A DNA stretch of 64,000 nucleotides from Chryseobacterium sp. ON_d1 (GCF_006829085.1 NZ_BJTC01000005.1:1-64000); one strand, 5' to 3'. Counted from the stretch's first letter, positions 1-7,748 are shown. Translations and numbers: made by a program. The notes: a model not told the origin generated them from the letters alone.

Positions 1-72
1 GAGAAATTATTGGAAACTCTTGTAGAGGAACAAAAAATCCTTACTTTTGGAAGTAAGGACAATATTGGATAA
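1..72 (+). CDS. 3' end of an unidentified gene (partial)
   Basis: An open frame enters from the left edge and stops at TAA 70-72; the last 23 residues end in LTFGSKDNIG. Too little is present to name a family. It runs toward the minus-strand gene at 261-1130, so the two are convergent, and the hairpins near 132-150 and 209-234 lie between them. Confidence 0.35.
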   Translation, partial: EKLLETLVEEQKILTFGSKDNIG

Positions 73-208
73 CTGACAACTATTTTTAACCCCTAACTGT
101 CAGATAAAGTCGTGGCTATTACAGATAAATAGAAGGTTTTTGAAAAACCTGACATAATGTAAATGTGCTATTTTGAAATGGCGGCTAACTTTTTTCCTAG
201 TAAATAAA

Positions 209-234
209 AATCTCCTGTCATGGGGCAGGAGATT
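209..234 (-). terminator. Rho-independent terminator of the 261-1130 gene
   Basis: A 9-bp stem AATCTCCTG/CAGGAGATT with an 8-nt loop, followed on the minus strand by TTTTATTTAC. It lies 26 bp past the stop codon of the minus-strand gene. A second small palindrome, AGGTTTTT/AAAAACCT, sits at about 134-150 and may end the incoming plus-strand gene. Confidence 0.7.
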
Positions 235-260
235 GTAATTTGAGAACGTAGATTTTGAAA

Positions 261-1130
261 CTAATTACGTTCTTCTGCAATGAACTGTTCTATATATCTA
301 ATAATTGTTCGGCTAGAAATTTCAATTTTATACTTTTCTTCCATTGTAATGCTAATCAAATCTGCTAATCTGCTTTTAGAATAATCAACCCCTTCGCTAG
401 AGTACCATATATAGAGAGATTTGACTAAATCTTTTATTTCAGCTCTACTGTCACCTTTAATAATAAATTCTTCTTTCTTTGCATCTTTCAGATTTGCATT
501 CGAGATATTTTTTATTTCTCTTTGCATCTCATTAAGTTTTTCAAGAATATATTGATTTTCCGAAACAGTTTTAGTATCTAATTCCTTGATAACAAATTTT
601 CCGAAATCCTGTAAATACATCGAGTGATTAGGTTCTTGTGATTTTTCAAATGTTGCAGTTAGTTTAGAACTTAAATCTACTTTAAATTGCTCAATTGATG
701 AAAAACGTAAGTCCTTTCGGTAGTTAATATGTTCAACTGGGCTGGTGTCAAATGAGTACCCTGTCTCGTCATCTTTTATTATTACTGCTGCTTTATCAAA
801 TGCAAACCTTAATCCTAATTCGAACATGACATTTGGATTTTTTGAACTAACATCACAAATCACTATGTCATCATAGAAAACATTTTGTACAATAGTTTTT
901 TGAATTACATGTGACTCTTCGCTTTCACTAACAAGTCTTGTTCTAAATCCTGCATCTTCAGCCACTGACGTTATAATTTTTTTAACTTCTTTCCAATGTC
1001 CTGTGGGATAGCCGTCCGTATCAGCAATTGGCATAATTAAACCACAGACTGGGCGCTTATCTTCATTCTGACTGTTAGCTTTCTCTTGTGTGCTGTTATC
1101 GTTTTCTAATTCGTTACTTTTTTTGGTCAT
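261..1130 (-). CDS. Nucleoside 2-deoxyribosyltransferase-like (TIR-like fold) protein
   Basis: 289 aa. After a polar N-terminus (about 1-25) comes CGLIMPIADTDGYPTGHW, then IVICDVSSKNPNVMFELGLRFAFDK at about 90-115. The D-V/L-S-x-x-NPNVxxELG pattern is typical of nucleoside 2-deoxyribosyltransferase-like Rossmann domains, which resemble TIR NAD-cleaving domains. The glutamate in the ELG motif would be the catalytic or ligand-binding residue. The last 60 residues (LYIWYSSEGVDYSKSRLADLI...) look helical and may bind nucleic acid or a partner. In an accessory segment next to a toxin gene, a defence role is plausible but is inference only. The start is the ATG at 1128-1130, with a TATATTTG box about 19 bp upstream and no Shine-Dalgarno. 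Confidence 0.7.
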   Translation of the reverse strand: MTKKSNELENDNSTQEKANSQNEDKRPVCGLIMPIADTDGYPTGHWKEVKKIITSVAEDAGFRTRLVSESEESHVIQKTIVQNVFYDDIVICDVSSKNPNVMFELGLRFAFDKAAVIIKDDETGYSFDTSPVEHINYRKDLRFSSIEQFKVDLSSKLTATFEKSQEPNHSMYLQDFGKFVIKELDTKTVSENQYILEKLNEMQREIKNISNANLKDAKKEEFIIKGDSRAEIKDLVKSLYIWYSSEGVDYSKSRLADLISITMEEKYKIEISSRTIIRYIEQFIAEERN

Positions 1131-1148
1131 GGTTAATGTTTATAAAAA

Positions 1149-1156
1149 CAAATATA
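1149..1156 (-). promoter_or_regulatory. -7 box of the 261-1130 gene
   Basis: CAAATATA on the plus strand reads TATATTTG on the minus strand, a perfect Bacteroidota -7 element (TAnnTTTG). It would give a leader of roughly a dozen bases. No clear -33 TTG was found at the right distance. Confidence 0.45.
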
Positions 1157-1286
1157 ATTAAAATACTTATGTAAGGAATCCATAGATGAAAAAGTAAGAA
1201 GACCGGAATAAGAATTCTCATTATGAGATTTTCATAATAACTTTAAAACAAATTTTAATGTGACAAGTTTTGTCGTTACCCGTATC

Positions 1287-1294
1287 TACATTTG
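1287..1294 (+). promoter_or_regulatory. -7 box of the toxin gene
   Basis: TACATTTG matches TAnnTTTG and lies 17 bp before the ATG at 1312. The nearest upstream TTG (1270-1272) is only 14 bp away, shorter than usual. Confidence 0.4.
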
Positions 1295-1311
1295 GCTCAC
1301 AATAAATCCAA

Positions 1312-3486
1312 ATGATTATGATACAGAAATTAGAGTATGTTTTAAGCAGAAATATTGACAGCCCTTTAGGAGAAAATAGTGTGTTTTATGAAACCTTTGT
1401 TGTTCCTCCAGAGTTAAAAGACAGCTATCCCAAATCTGAAAAATACAGTGTAGTTCATCATCAGGCTGTTTTCTGTAAAAGTGGAATAGAAGTTTTTGAC
1501 AGATACGAAAAGGACAAAATAGAACCTGATTACTTTACTATTTATTATGAGGAGACTTCCAAAAATACCAGTAACTTTTTTGGTACAGCCTGTAGGGTGA
1601 AAATGGGAGATTATGCAAGACAAAGATTAATAAAGGATTATAATAGTAAAGGAAAAACCATTAATTATGATGGTAATACAATTGATGTAAGTGTTTCAGA
1701 TTTTAATAGCCTCATAAAAGTAATTGCTAAAGATTACGGAATTGATGAGGCATTATTAAAAGGTGCTATTTATTTAGAAATACTTGAAAAAAGTAAAATC
1801 AACGAAGCCTTTAAAAAAGTGTCTTCATTAAACAACCAATTGGCAGATTGGTTAAAAGGAGGTATTGAAGCCACTGAAAAATGGAAATTTACAGAGGAAA
1901 ACTATGATTACATCAAGTTTTATGTAGAACTTATGTATAGTAACTTTCAAAATAAAACTGGTGCAAGTGGTTTTCCTAAACAAGAAGTAAAATACAAACC
2001 CATTATTCCTGTTCCATTCCCCTGCAATGAATATAAAAACATGTCTGACAATCAACAAGAGATTGCAGAAACAGGATTGAAAAAGCTTTCAGAGTTTGTT
2101 GCCTCGTTTGATGAAATTTCTACTGCTGCTGTTTTTAATATCGTGGCAGCAACACCTACTATTGCTGATGATATTTTATTTGCTGTTACATTTCTGGTAA
2201 AGAACTTTATAGAGGATAACATGCCTGATAGCATAAAAAATATTTACAATCAGCTAAAAGCATTATTTAAAGAAGTTCAGGATATTATTTCAGATATAGG
2301 AAGTATAATTACAGAAAAATTAAACCAAGAAATTGCAAAAATCAATGCTTTTCTCTGTGGAATACTCAATGGACTTATTTCTTTGGTTCAATTGATTATC
2401 ATGCTTTTAGCTATGATAGTAGACAATATCCCAATTTTTGAATTAGAAAAATTAAATCCTTTAGAACTGGCAAAGTATCAAGAGAAACTCGAATTTATAG
2501 AAGATTTTGTAGATTTATTTGATAAAAATGCAAAAGAATTTCTTAACGGAATTAAAAAACTTTTTACAGATGAAAAAACATGGAAAGATATTTCTACTTT
2601 TATCTCAGGTTTAGCTAAAAAAGTTACTAACTATAATGAGTATTTTTGGGCTTACTTTATTGGAGGAGTTGCCTTTGAATTGATTTTAGATGCTGTTATC
2701 GCTTACTTTACAGGTGGAAGTTCATTAGTTGCAGAAGCTTCTGCAAAAATTAGTAGGTTAACAGCCAAAGCAGAACAGGCAGGAGCAAAAGCTCTAAACT
2801 TTTCTAAAAATTTAGGAAAGAAAATTGTAAACACAGCACAAGACCTCTATAAATGGCTTGAAAAAGAGTTCCTTGAAATGATAGAAGCCATAAAGAATGG
2901 AAAAGTTGCAGAGTGGCTTCAAAAGAAAATTGATGCTATATTTGGAAGTGGAAATAGAATTCAAGATGAAGTAGTTGAGGACATTGAGGAGCTTTTCAGA
3001 AAAATCAATGATGGTTTTGGATTCGATGGGGGAAGATTATTAACGATAAAAGAACTTAAAAAACTTCGAAAATTACTGAAGGAGCTATATGATGTAGATT
3101 TAAAAATCGTAGATAAGGATTTTGGAATGAAGCAAAAGCTTAAAGACTGGAATTCAAGAGGTGTAGTGGGCTCTTTTAACCCAAGGCTAAAAACCATGTT
3201 TTTACGTTCGGAAGTTTCAGAGTTAACGGTTTTCCATGAAATGGTTCACATGAAGACTTGGAAAAGATTATCTCCTGAAGAATATGCAAAATTACCTCTT
3301 TGGGAGGATGAAACAATGGTTTGGGATGCAATTTGGAAAACCAAAGAAAAATGGACTAAAAGAGAGCTGGTTGATTCTTATGAATATTTAAATGACAAGA
3401 TTAGAATACCAATGGGGCAACCAAAGTTAGTAATTGAAGAAATGGATGAATTAGTAAAATTAAAAAAATTAGGAATATTAAAATAA
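1312..3486 (+). CDS. Putative polymorphic toxin with C-terminal zincin metallopeptidase domain
   Basis: 724 aa, no signal peptide. Residues 1-230 form a domain I do not recognise. Residues 270-400 are helical and partly hydrophobic (NGLISLVQLIIMLLAMIVDNIPIF). Near 445-475 a second hydrophobic stretch (WAYFIGGVAFELILDAVIAYFTGG) is followed by an Ala/Lys-rich helix; such segments often precede toxin domains in Bacteroidota polymorphic toxins. The C-terminal part carries TVFHEMVHMKTW, an HExxH zinc-protease motif with H642, E643 and H646. A small gene starts 6 bp downstream, as expected for a cognate immunity protein. Known for such families: variable C-terminal toxin domain plus adjacent immunity gene. 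Inferred: interbacterial effector, perhaps exported by T6SS or a similar system. A second ATG at 1318 is an alternative start. Confidence 0.65.
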   Translation: MIMIQKLEYVLSRNIDSPLGENSVFYETFVVPPELKDSYPKSEKYSVVHHQAVFCKSGIEVFDRYEKDKIEPDYFTIYYEETSKNTSNFFGTACRVKMGDYARQRLIKDYNSKGKTINYDGNTIDVSVSDFNSLIKVIAKDYGIDEALLKGAIYLEILEKSKINEAFKKVSSLNNQLADWLKGGIEATEKWKFTEENYDYIKFYVELMYSNFQNKTGASGFPKQEVKYKPIIPVPFPCNEYKNMSDNQQEIAETGLKKLSEFVASFDEISTAAVFNIVAATPTIADDILFAVTFLVKNFIEDNMPDSIKNIYNQLKALFKEVQDIISDIGSIITEKLNQEIAKINAFLCGILNGLISLVQLIIMLLAMIVDNIPIFELEKLNPLELAKYQEKLEFIEDFVDLFDKNAKEFLNGIKKLFTDEKTWKDISTFISGLAKKVTNYNEYFWAYFIGGVAFELILDAVIAYFTGGSSLVAEASAKISRLTAKAEQAGAKALNFSKNLGKKIVNTAQDLYKWLEKEFLEMIEAIKNGKVAEWLQKKIDAIFGSGNRIQDEVVEDIEELFRKINDGFGFDGGRLLTIKELKKLRKLLKELYDVDLKIVDKDFGMKQKLKDWNSRGVVGSFNPRLKTMFLRSEVSELTVFHEMVHMKTWKRLSPEEYAKLPLWEDETMVWDAIWKTKEKWTKRELVDSYEYLNDKIRIPMGQPKLVIEEMDELVKLKKLGILK

Positions 3487-3492
3487 ATTGAT

Positions 3493-3810
3493 ATGAAACA
3501 TACGAAAGAACAAATTGAGGAAATTGCTAAAGAGGTTTTAGATAAAACAAATTTTATATATGACACCAAAGAAAAAATGATTGTTCGTGAAAATGAAGAT
3601 TTCTACTTAGATGGAGAAAAAATCAACTCTTGGAATGTATCTGTATTTTTTGGAGAAGAAGATTGGGGTAAAAACCAATTAGCAGGACTAATAATTAACG
3701 ATGATACGGGCCATCCGATTTACTTACAACATAGTTTTAATAGTTTCATTTATTACAGGACCAATGAGAATGGAGAAATCTCAACGGAAGTAAGACAAGG
3801 TAGTAAATAA
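3493..3810 (+). CDS. Putative immunity protein of the zincin toxin
   Basis: 105 aa, soluble, acidic and aromatic-rich, with a probable alpha/beta fold (helix at 3-18, then strands around WNVSVFFGEEDW and GLIINDDTGHPIYLQHS). There is no signal peptide. It follows the HExxH toxin gene by 6 bp in the same direction. I do not recognise the family; the immunity role rests on size, position and co-orientation only. Confidence 0.6.
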   Translation: MKHTKEQIEEIAKEVLDKTNFIYDTKEKMIVRENEDFYLDGEKINSWNVSVFFGEEDWGKNQLAGLIINDDTGHPIYLQHSFNSFIYYRTNENGEISTEVRQGSK

Positions 3811-3968
3811 CCAATCATTTTTTATGTAAAAAAAACATTAAAAAAGAGGTAAATTTCCAATCTGCTACTTGTTTTCGATATTCGATTGATAACCAGGGTT
3901 TTAATATATAAAATAAAGCACTTATGTCATTACATATATAGAGATACAAAAATTCCCTCTACTTTTAA

Positions 3969-4394
3969 ATGGTAAGGTTTTATGGGGGAAGGTCACACGA
4001 ATACAAAGAACGACTGTTTAATAATCCTGATTGGAATAATGAAAAAGAAGAAGAGTTTTTTAATAATTATAAAAAATCTTGTATTGAAAAAGATTCCAAC
4101 AAAGAAAAATATCAAGCAAAACACTATGTATTAGCATATATTTTTGATTGTTATGCTATAGAGAAAAAACTGCCCAGAGGAAACAAAAAAGAGCTTGAAA
4201 AAATTGGTAATCAGAGAATAGGAAAAGGCAGGGGAAATACATTTTATAAAAATTTTAATTTAATAGTAAATAAAAATCTTCACAGTAAAGAAGTATTGAT
4301 TGATGAAGTTGGTGAAAGTTGGAGAGAAATTATATTAAAGCTTTCAGAGAATCCTGAAATCTTAGAAAACTATCTACAAAGTAAGAAAATATAG
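3969..4394 (+). CDS. Hypothetical protein
   Basis: 141 aa, highly charged, Lys/Asn/Glu-rich, no signal peptide or membrane segment. It contains KKLPRGNKKELEKIGNQRIGKGRGNTFYKNFN, which looks like a small nucleic-acid- or protein-binding module, but the family is not recognised. It sits 158 bp after the immunity gene in the AT-rich accessory segment. Confidence 0.55.
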   Translation: MVRFYGGRSHEYKERLFNNPDWNNEKEEEFFNNYKKSCIEKDSNKEKYQAKHYVLAYIFDCYAIEKKLPRGNKKELEKIGNQRIGKGRGNTFYKNFNLIVNKNLHSKEVLIDEVGESWREIILKLSENPEILENYLQSKKI

Positions 4395-4470
4395 TTAGGG
4401 CGAAAATAGGGCATGATTACAGAATGCCCCCAAAATGCCCCTCTCAATTTTGGAACATAAAAAAAAGATT

Positions 4471-4830
4471 ATGGAAAATTTTTTATTATGTTCTATTGAG
4501 CAGAAAATAATTATTGTTAAGACTACTGAAAAAATTACAGTGTATATTCTAAAAGCTATTAAAGGCAACGAGAAGGCAAGTAAACAACAAAGACAATTTT
4601 TAATTTTCGATGAAGAAAATAAACTCTTTGAAATATTTGAGCACAAAGTATCAAAGCGTAGACGTTCAACCAGAAAAAATCATAAACCGAGGAGTTTATT
4701 TATGAAAAATATCTTCATTAGCCTAAGAGATATTTTAGTTGGCTCAATCAGTGGTGCTGTTGGAACAATAATGACTCCCAAACTTCAAGAGCTTTATTAC
4801 TATCTTGAATATATTTTTTCAAAGCTTTAG
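4471..4830 (+). CDS. Hypothetical protein with possible C-terminal membrane-associated segment
   Basis: The frame is open from ATG 4435 (131 aa), but the start is more likely ATG 4471 (119 aa, MENFLLCSIEQ), because the upstream bases 4400-4435 hold the repetitive GGGCAT/ATGCCC hairpin. A basic middle region (KRRRSTRKNHKPR) is followed by FISLRDILVGSISGAVGTIMTPKL, mildly hydrophobic and Gly-rich. No family recognised. Last gene before ssrA. Confidence 0.45.
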   Translation: MENFLLCSIEQKIIIVKTTEKITVYILKAIKGNEKASKQQRQFLIFDEENKLFEIFEHKVSKRRRSTRKNHKPRSLFMKNIFISLRDILVGSISGAVGTIMTPKLQELYYYLEYIFSKL

Positions 4831-5297
4831 GCTTTTATAGGCTCTTTTTTTTATTAAGGTGAAAATAAGTCAAATATTGTTTTGAGTGGTTAAAATCGGT
4901 GTACAAAGAAGAATTATAGTAGTTTCAGAATCGTGCCTATGCTGATTTGAAAAATTCAGCAAATTCAAGAGAGCAGAGTACCTCCCCAGATCATCCCCAC
5001 CTGTACGGTAAAAGAAAATGGCTTTCAAAAAGGTGTAGGGGGCATTGAGTATTTAAATTCTCAAAATAAATTTTCAACTTTTTTATTTTGGTCTCATTGT
5101 TAGCTATAATGCTACCCATCCTGTTTTCTGAGTGATGTATATGATTTTATCATTTATTTGATACTATGATAGTGATAAGGTAAAGGCTAGTAAGGGATTC
5201 TGAGATTTATTTATTTGTCATGTAAATAAATAATGGAGTAGTTACGGAAATAAATAAAAAATCAAATTGTTGCCTAAATGTTGTCTAAAAATAAATA
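4831..5297. other. Gene-free AT-rich stretch bordering ssrA
   Basis: No coding frame stands out on either strand. It contains direct repeats of AAATAAATAA near 5212-5295 and ends at the ssrA terminator. As the 3' flank of a tmRNA gene, it is where an integrated element would be expected to end, but no repeat of the ssrA 3' end is visible within the window. Confidence 0.4.
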
Positions 5298-5320
5298 AAA
5301 CCACTGGTAATCAGTGGTTT
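5298..5320 (-). terminator. ssrA terminator
   Basis: AAACCACTG/CAGTGGTTT, a perfect 9-bp stem with a 5-nt loop, followed on the minus strand by TTATTTATTTTTAG. It lies immediately 3' of the tmRNA. Confidence 0.85.
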
Positions 5321-5323
5321 TAG

Positions 5324-5723
5324 TGGAGTTGGAGGGATTCGAACCCTCGTCCAAACAAGCAATACATAAGCTTTCTACATGCTTATTCTGCTATTGGTTT
5401 TCGACGGGAAGCAGAGAGCAGACGCCCAACTTCCGGCTTATCTTCTGAGGTTTTCGTGCTTTAGCCGAAGCTTCTAAAGCCTTATTTCCGCATTCCTATA
5501 TCCCAGGATCAAACGCCGCAGAACAGAGCATTTGTGGAATATCTTGCTTCCTTACTGAAATCTTCGGGAAAACGCTTGAATCTACTATACTTCGATATTA
5601 AGCTGCAAGAGCGAACTCTTCGTTGCCAGTTAAAATTCTGTAGCAAGGGATTATAGAGATCGCGCTACGGTTCTCTGCATGCTTACTTACCCATTGGTCT
5701 TGCTGTCGAAACCAGTCAACCCC
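5324..5723 (-). ncRNA. ssrA: tmRNA
   Basis: 400 nt. The 5' end begins GGGGUUGACUGGUUUCGACAG and the 3' end carries the T-arm GAGGGTTCGAATCCCTC and CAACTCC. The acceptor stem GGGGUUG/CAACUCC pairs over 7 bp with one G-U. CCA is not encoded. The tag frame at 5598-5627 (minus) reads GNEEFALAA-stop, a standard degradation tag ending in ALAA. tmRNA with SmpB rescues stalled ribosomes. Ends are set by pairing of the acceptor stem. Confidence 0.95.
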
Positions 5724-5739
5724 ATGAATAAAGTGAATG

Positions 5740-5747
5740 CAAAGATA
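5740..5747 (-). promoter_or_regulatory. ssrA -7 box
   Basis: CAAAGATA on the plus strand reads TATCTTTG on the minus strand, matching TAnnTTTG and placed 16 bp upstream of the mature tmRNA 5' end. Confidence 0.55.
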
Positions 5748-5938
5748 ATGCTTTTTGTTTACATTTCATTAATATGGCCTGTATTAAAGAAAAATTTGTC
5801 CTGGAATGAAAAGAATTAAAAGATAAGCTCTTGAATATTCAGCCGGTGTGGTAAAATATTTTTTTATGTGAACTCCCTTTAATGCGGGGTTTTCAAAAAA
5901 GATTGAATAAAGAAAGTAATTGTTTCTTGTAATATATT

Positions 5939-5968
5939 TTGTGTTATCATAAAAAATGTCTACTTTTG
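5939..5968 (+). promoter_or_regulatory. rpsU promoter
   Basis: TTG (5939-5941), 19-bp spacer, TACTTTTG (5961-5968): a full match to the Bacteroidota -33/-7 consensus. The start site would fall near 5974, giving a leader of about 18 nt that includes TGAGAT. Confidence 0.75.
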
Positions 5969-5978
5969 CCATCCAAAA

Positions 5979-5984
5979 TGAGAT
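5979..5984 (+). promoter_or_regulatory. Possible Shine-Dalgarno of rpsU (TGAGAT)
   Basis: TGAGAT ends 7 nt before the rpsU ATG, the right spacing for 16S tail pairing. It is not the canonical AGGAGG but would pair with a 16S 3' tail containing ATCTCA. Other genes here have A/T-rich leaders. rpsU is known to keep an unusually strong Shine-Dalgarno for autoregulation in many Flavobacteriales. Confidence 0.4.
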
Positions 5985-5991
5985 GTAAAAT

Positions 5992-6189
5992 ATGTTAATA
6001 ATTCCAGTAAAAGATGGTGAATCCATCGACAGAGCTTTAAAAAAATACAAGAGAAAATTTGATAAAACAGGAACTGTTCGTCAATTAAGATCTAGACAGC
6101 AGTTTATTAAGCCTTCTGTGACTTTAAGACAAGCTAGACTAAAAGCGGCTTACAAACAAAGAGCACTTAGCAAAGAAGAGCAGGCTTAA
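5992..6189 (+). CDS. rpsU: Ribosomal protein bS21
   Basis: 65 aa, MLIIPVKDGESIDRALKKYKRKFDKTG, the conserved bS21 N-terminus, with the Arg/Lys-rich C-terminal helix. It binds the 30S platform. In Flavobacterium johnsoniae, bS21 with bS18 and bS6 sequesters the 16S 3' tail so that most mRNAs are translated without Shine-Dalgarno pairing. Monocistronic: own promoter, and a hairpin at 6212-6249. Confidence 0.96.
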   Translation: MLIIPVKDGESIDRALKKYKRKFDKTGTVRQLRSRQQFIKPSVTLRQARLKAAYKQRALSKEEQA

Positions 6190-6211
6190 GATTTTTTCTT
6201 AACCATATATT

Positions 6212-6249
6212 AATTCACTTCTTAAATTCTTATATTTGAGAAGTGAATT
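6212..6249 (+). terminator. rpsU terminator with a -7 box in its loop
   Basis: AATTCACTTCT/AGAAGTGAATT, an 11-bp perfect stem followed by TTTTATTTTTAT. The loop contains TATATTTG (6231-6238), a consensus -7 element 28 bp before the xerC start, so termination and initiation signals appear interlaced. Confidence 0.75.
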
Positions 6250-6265
6250 TTTATTTTTATAATCT

Positions 6266-7156
6266 ATGATGCTGGAAAAGTTTTTAGAATACTTACAATT
6301 CGAAAAAAGATATTCTCCTCATACCGTAACGAGCTACAAAAAAGACCTTGAAGACTTTTCCCATTTCTTTCTCAGAACAGAATCTTCCGATGACTTAGCG
6401 AAAGCCGACAAGAAAATTATCAGAAATTTTATTGTCGAACTGAGCGAAAACAATATTTCCAAAAGGAGTATTAACAGGAAATTATCCTCCCTCCGCAGTT
6501 TTTATCTTTTTCTTTTAAAAATTGGAGAAATTAAGGTTTCTCCCACTGAAGGCATTTCTTCCCTGAAGTTTTATGCTGAAAAACAGATTCCTATATCCAA
6601 AGAGGAAATGGCGGATCTTAATGAAAGAATTTTCGAACAGATGCATGATCTTCTTGAAAAGTGCATTATGGAGGTGCTGTATCAGACAGGAATGCGTAAA
6701 GCTGAACTTTGTGGCCTGATATTTGAGAATGTTGATATATACGGAAATGAATTGAAAATAATCGGAAAAGGGAATAAAGAAAGGGTAGTTCCCATTTCCG
6801 CTGAGCTGTCTGGACTTCTCAGAAGTTATCTGGAAATAAGAAATCCGCAGACAGAATATCAATCATATTTCTTTGTCAATAAGAAAGGGAAAAAACTCAA
6901 TGAAAAATTTGTTTATGTGGTAGTTAATAAGTACCTTAGTCTTATAACAACGAAAGAAAAAAAAAGTCCCCACATCCTTCGGCATAGCTTTGCTACTCAC
7001 GTATTGGATAATGGGGCGGAGATCTCCAAAGTGAAAAAAATATTAGGGCATTCCAGTCTTGCCAGTACTCAGGTCTATACGAATGCTAATATTGAACAAT
7101 TGAAAAAAGTGTTTAATCAGGCTCACCCTCGAGCATCAAAAAAAGAAGAATTATGA
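6266..7156 (+). CDS. Tyrosine recombinase of the XerC/XerD family
   Basis: 296 aa, the normal Xer length. The N-terminal SAM-like DNA-binding domain (about 1-90) starts FLEYLQFEKRYSPHTVTSYKKDL. The catalytic domain shows R144 (TGMRKAEL), H236-x-x-R239-H240 (HILRHSF), H262 (LGHSS) and nucleophile Y271 (QVYTN). Family role: chromosome dimer resolution at dif with a partner Xer. The setting between rpsU and hpf is housekeeping, which argues against a mobile integrase. It overlaps the hpf start by 4 bp. A second ATG at 6269 is equally possible. Confidence 0.9.
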   Translation: MMLEKFLEYLQFEKRYSPHTVTSYKKDLEDFSHFFLRTESSDDLAKADKKIIRNFIVELSENNISKRSINRKLSSLRSFYLFLLKIGEIKVSPTEGISSLKFYAEKQIPISKEEMADLNERIFEQMHDLLEKCIMEVLYQTGMRKAELCGLIFENVDIYGNELKIIGKGNKERVVPISAELSGLLRSYLEIRNPQTEYQSYFFVNKKGKKLNEKFVYVVVNKYLSLITTKEKKSPHILRHSFATHVLDNGAEISKVKKILGHSSLASTQVYTNANIEQLKKVFNQAHPRASKKEEL

Positions 7157-7443
7157 AGATTTCAGTACAATCAATTGGTTTAACTCCACACGAACCACTA
7201 GAATCACACATCGACAAAAAAGTAAGCAAATTAGATACCTTCTATGACAAGATTCAGGAGTGTAAGGTATTCTTGAAAGTTGAAAATAATTCGGATAAAG
7301 CGAACAAAACAGCCGAGATTATTTTAGCGGTTCCGGGAGACGATATCGTAGTAAAGAAAACAACTACAAGTTTTGAAGAAAGTCTGGACCTTTGCGTTGA
7401 TACTGCTAAAAAGCTATTAATCAAGAAAAAAGAAATGGCATAG
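7153..7443 (+). CDS. hpf: Ribosome hibernation promoting factor / RaiA (short form)
   Basis: 96 aa. MKISVQSIGLTPHEPLESHIDKKVSKLDTFYDKIQECKVFLKVE matches the beta-alpha-beta-beta-beta-alpha fold of HPF/RaiA. It lacks the long C-terminal dimerisation domain. It binds the 30S decoding region and silences ribosomes in stationary phase. ATGA overlap with the recombinase gene implies co-transcription. Followed by the tRNA array, a common arrangement upstream of tuf. Confidence 0.9.
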   Translation: MKISVQSIGLTPHEPLESHIDKKVSKLDTFYDKIQECKVFLKVENNSDKANKTAEIILAVPGDDIVVKKTTTSFEESLDLCVDTAKKLLIKKKEMA

Positions 7444-7474
7444 GAAAAAAAGTTAAAAAAAGTTTATAAAAAAT

Positions 7475-7505
7475 TTGAGAATTCAAAAAATCCGTTCTAT
7501 ATTTG
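7475..7505 (+). promoter_or_regulatory. Promoter of the tRNA array
   Basis: TTG (7475-7477), 20-bp spacer, TATATTTG (7498-7505), 47 bp before the first tRNA-Thr. Confidence 0.65.
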
Positions 7506-7552
7506 CACTCGCAAAAAAGGAACAGCGATCTTTTGAATTCTTTTTTATATTT

Positions 7553-7626
7553 GCCTCCATAGCTCAGTTGGCCAGAGCACGTGATTTGTAATCTCGGGGT
7601 CGTGGGTTCGAATCCCTCTGGAGGCT
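7553..7626 (+). tRNA. tRNA-Thr (TGT), copy 1
   Basis: 74 nt cloverleaf. Acceptor GCCTCCA/TGGAGGC, anticodon loop TTTGTAA, T-loop TTCGAAT. CCA not encoded. Identical to the copy at 7977-8050. Confidence 0.95.
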
Positions 7627-7644
7627 CATAAAATATAAACTTTT

Positions 7645-7725
7645 GGGGAGATTCCAGAGTGGCTAAATGGGACTGACTGTAACTCAGTTGCTTCGGCTTC
7701 GTAGGTTCGAATCCTGCTCTCCCCA
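7645..7725 (+). tRNA. tRNA-Tyr (GTA), copy 1
   Basis: 81 nt with the long variable arm of class II tRNAs. Acceptor GGGGAGA/TCTCCCC, anticodon GTA in CTGTAAC. Identical to the copy at 8070-8150. Confidence 0.95.
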
Positions 7726-7748
7726 CTTTATATTTTTAGAAAAAAAAC

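Noticed and set aside
4400..4434. GGGCAT...ATGCCC palindrome as a terminator or attachment site
   Set aside because: Stem only 6 bp, no T tract, and no second copy in the window.
6266..7156. Recombinase as the integrase of a mobile element
   Set aside because: Standard Xer length and motifs, overlap with hpf, and housekeeping neighbours favour chromosomal XerC/D.
7546..7553. TATATTTG overlapping the first base of tRNA-Thr copy 1
   Set aside because: It would start transcription inside the tRNA; the promoter at 7475-7505 is better placed.
7421..7726. 101-aa minus-strand frame across tRNA genes
   Set aside because: Residues such as GRAGFEPT and PPEGFEPTTPRL are the translated complement of tRNA-Tyr and tRNA-Thr, a well-known false protein.
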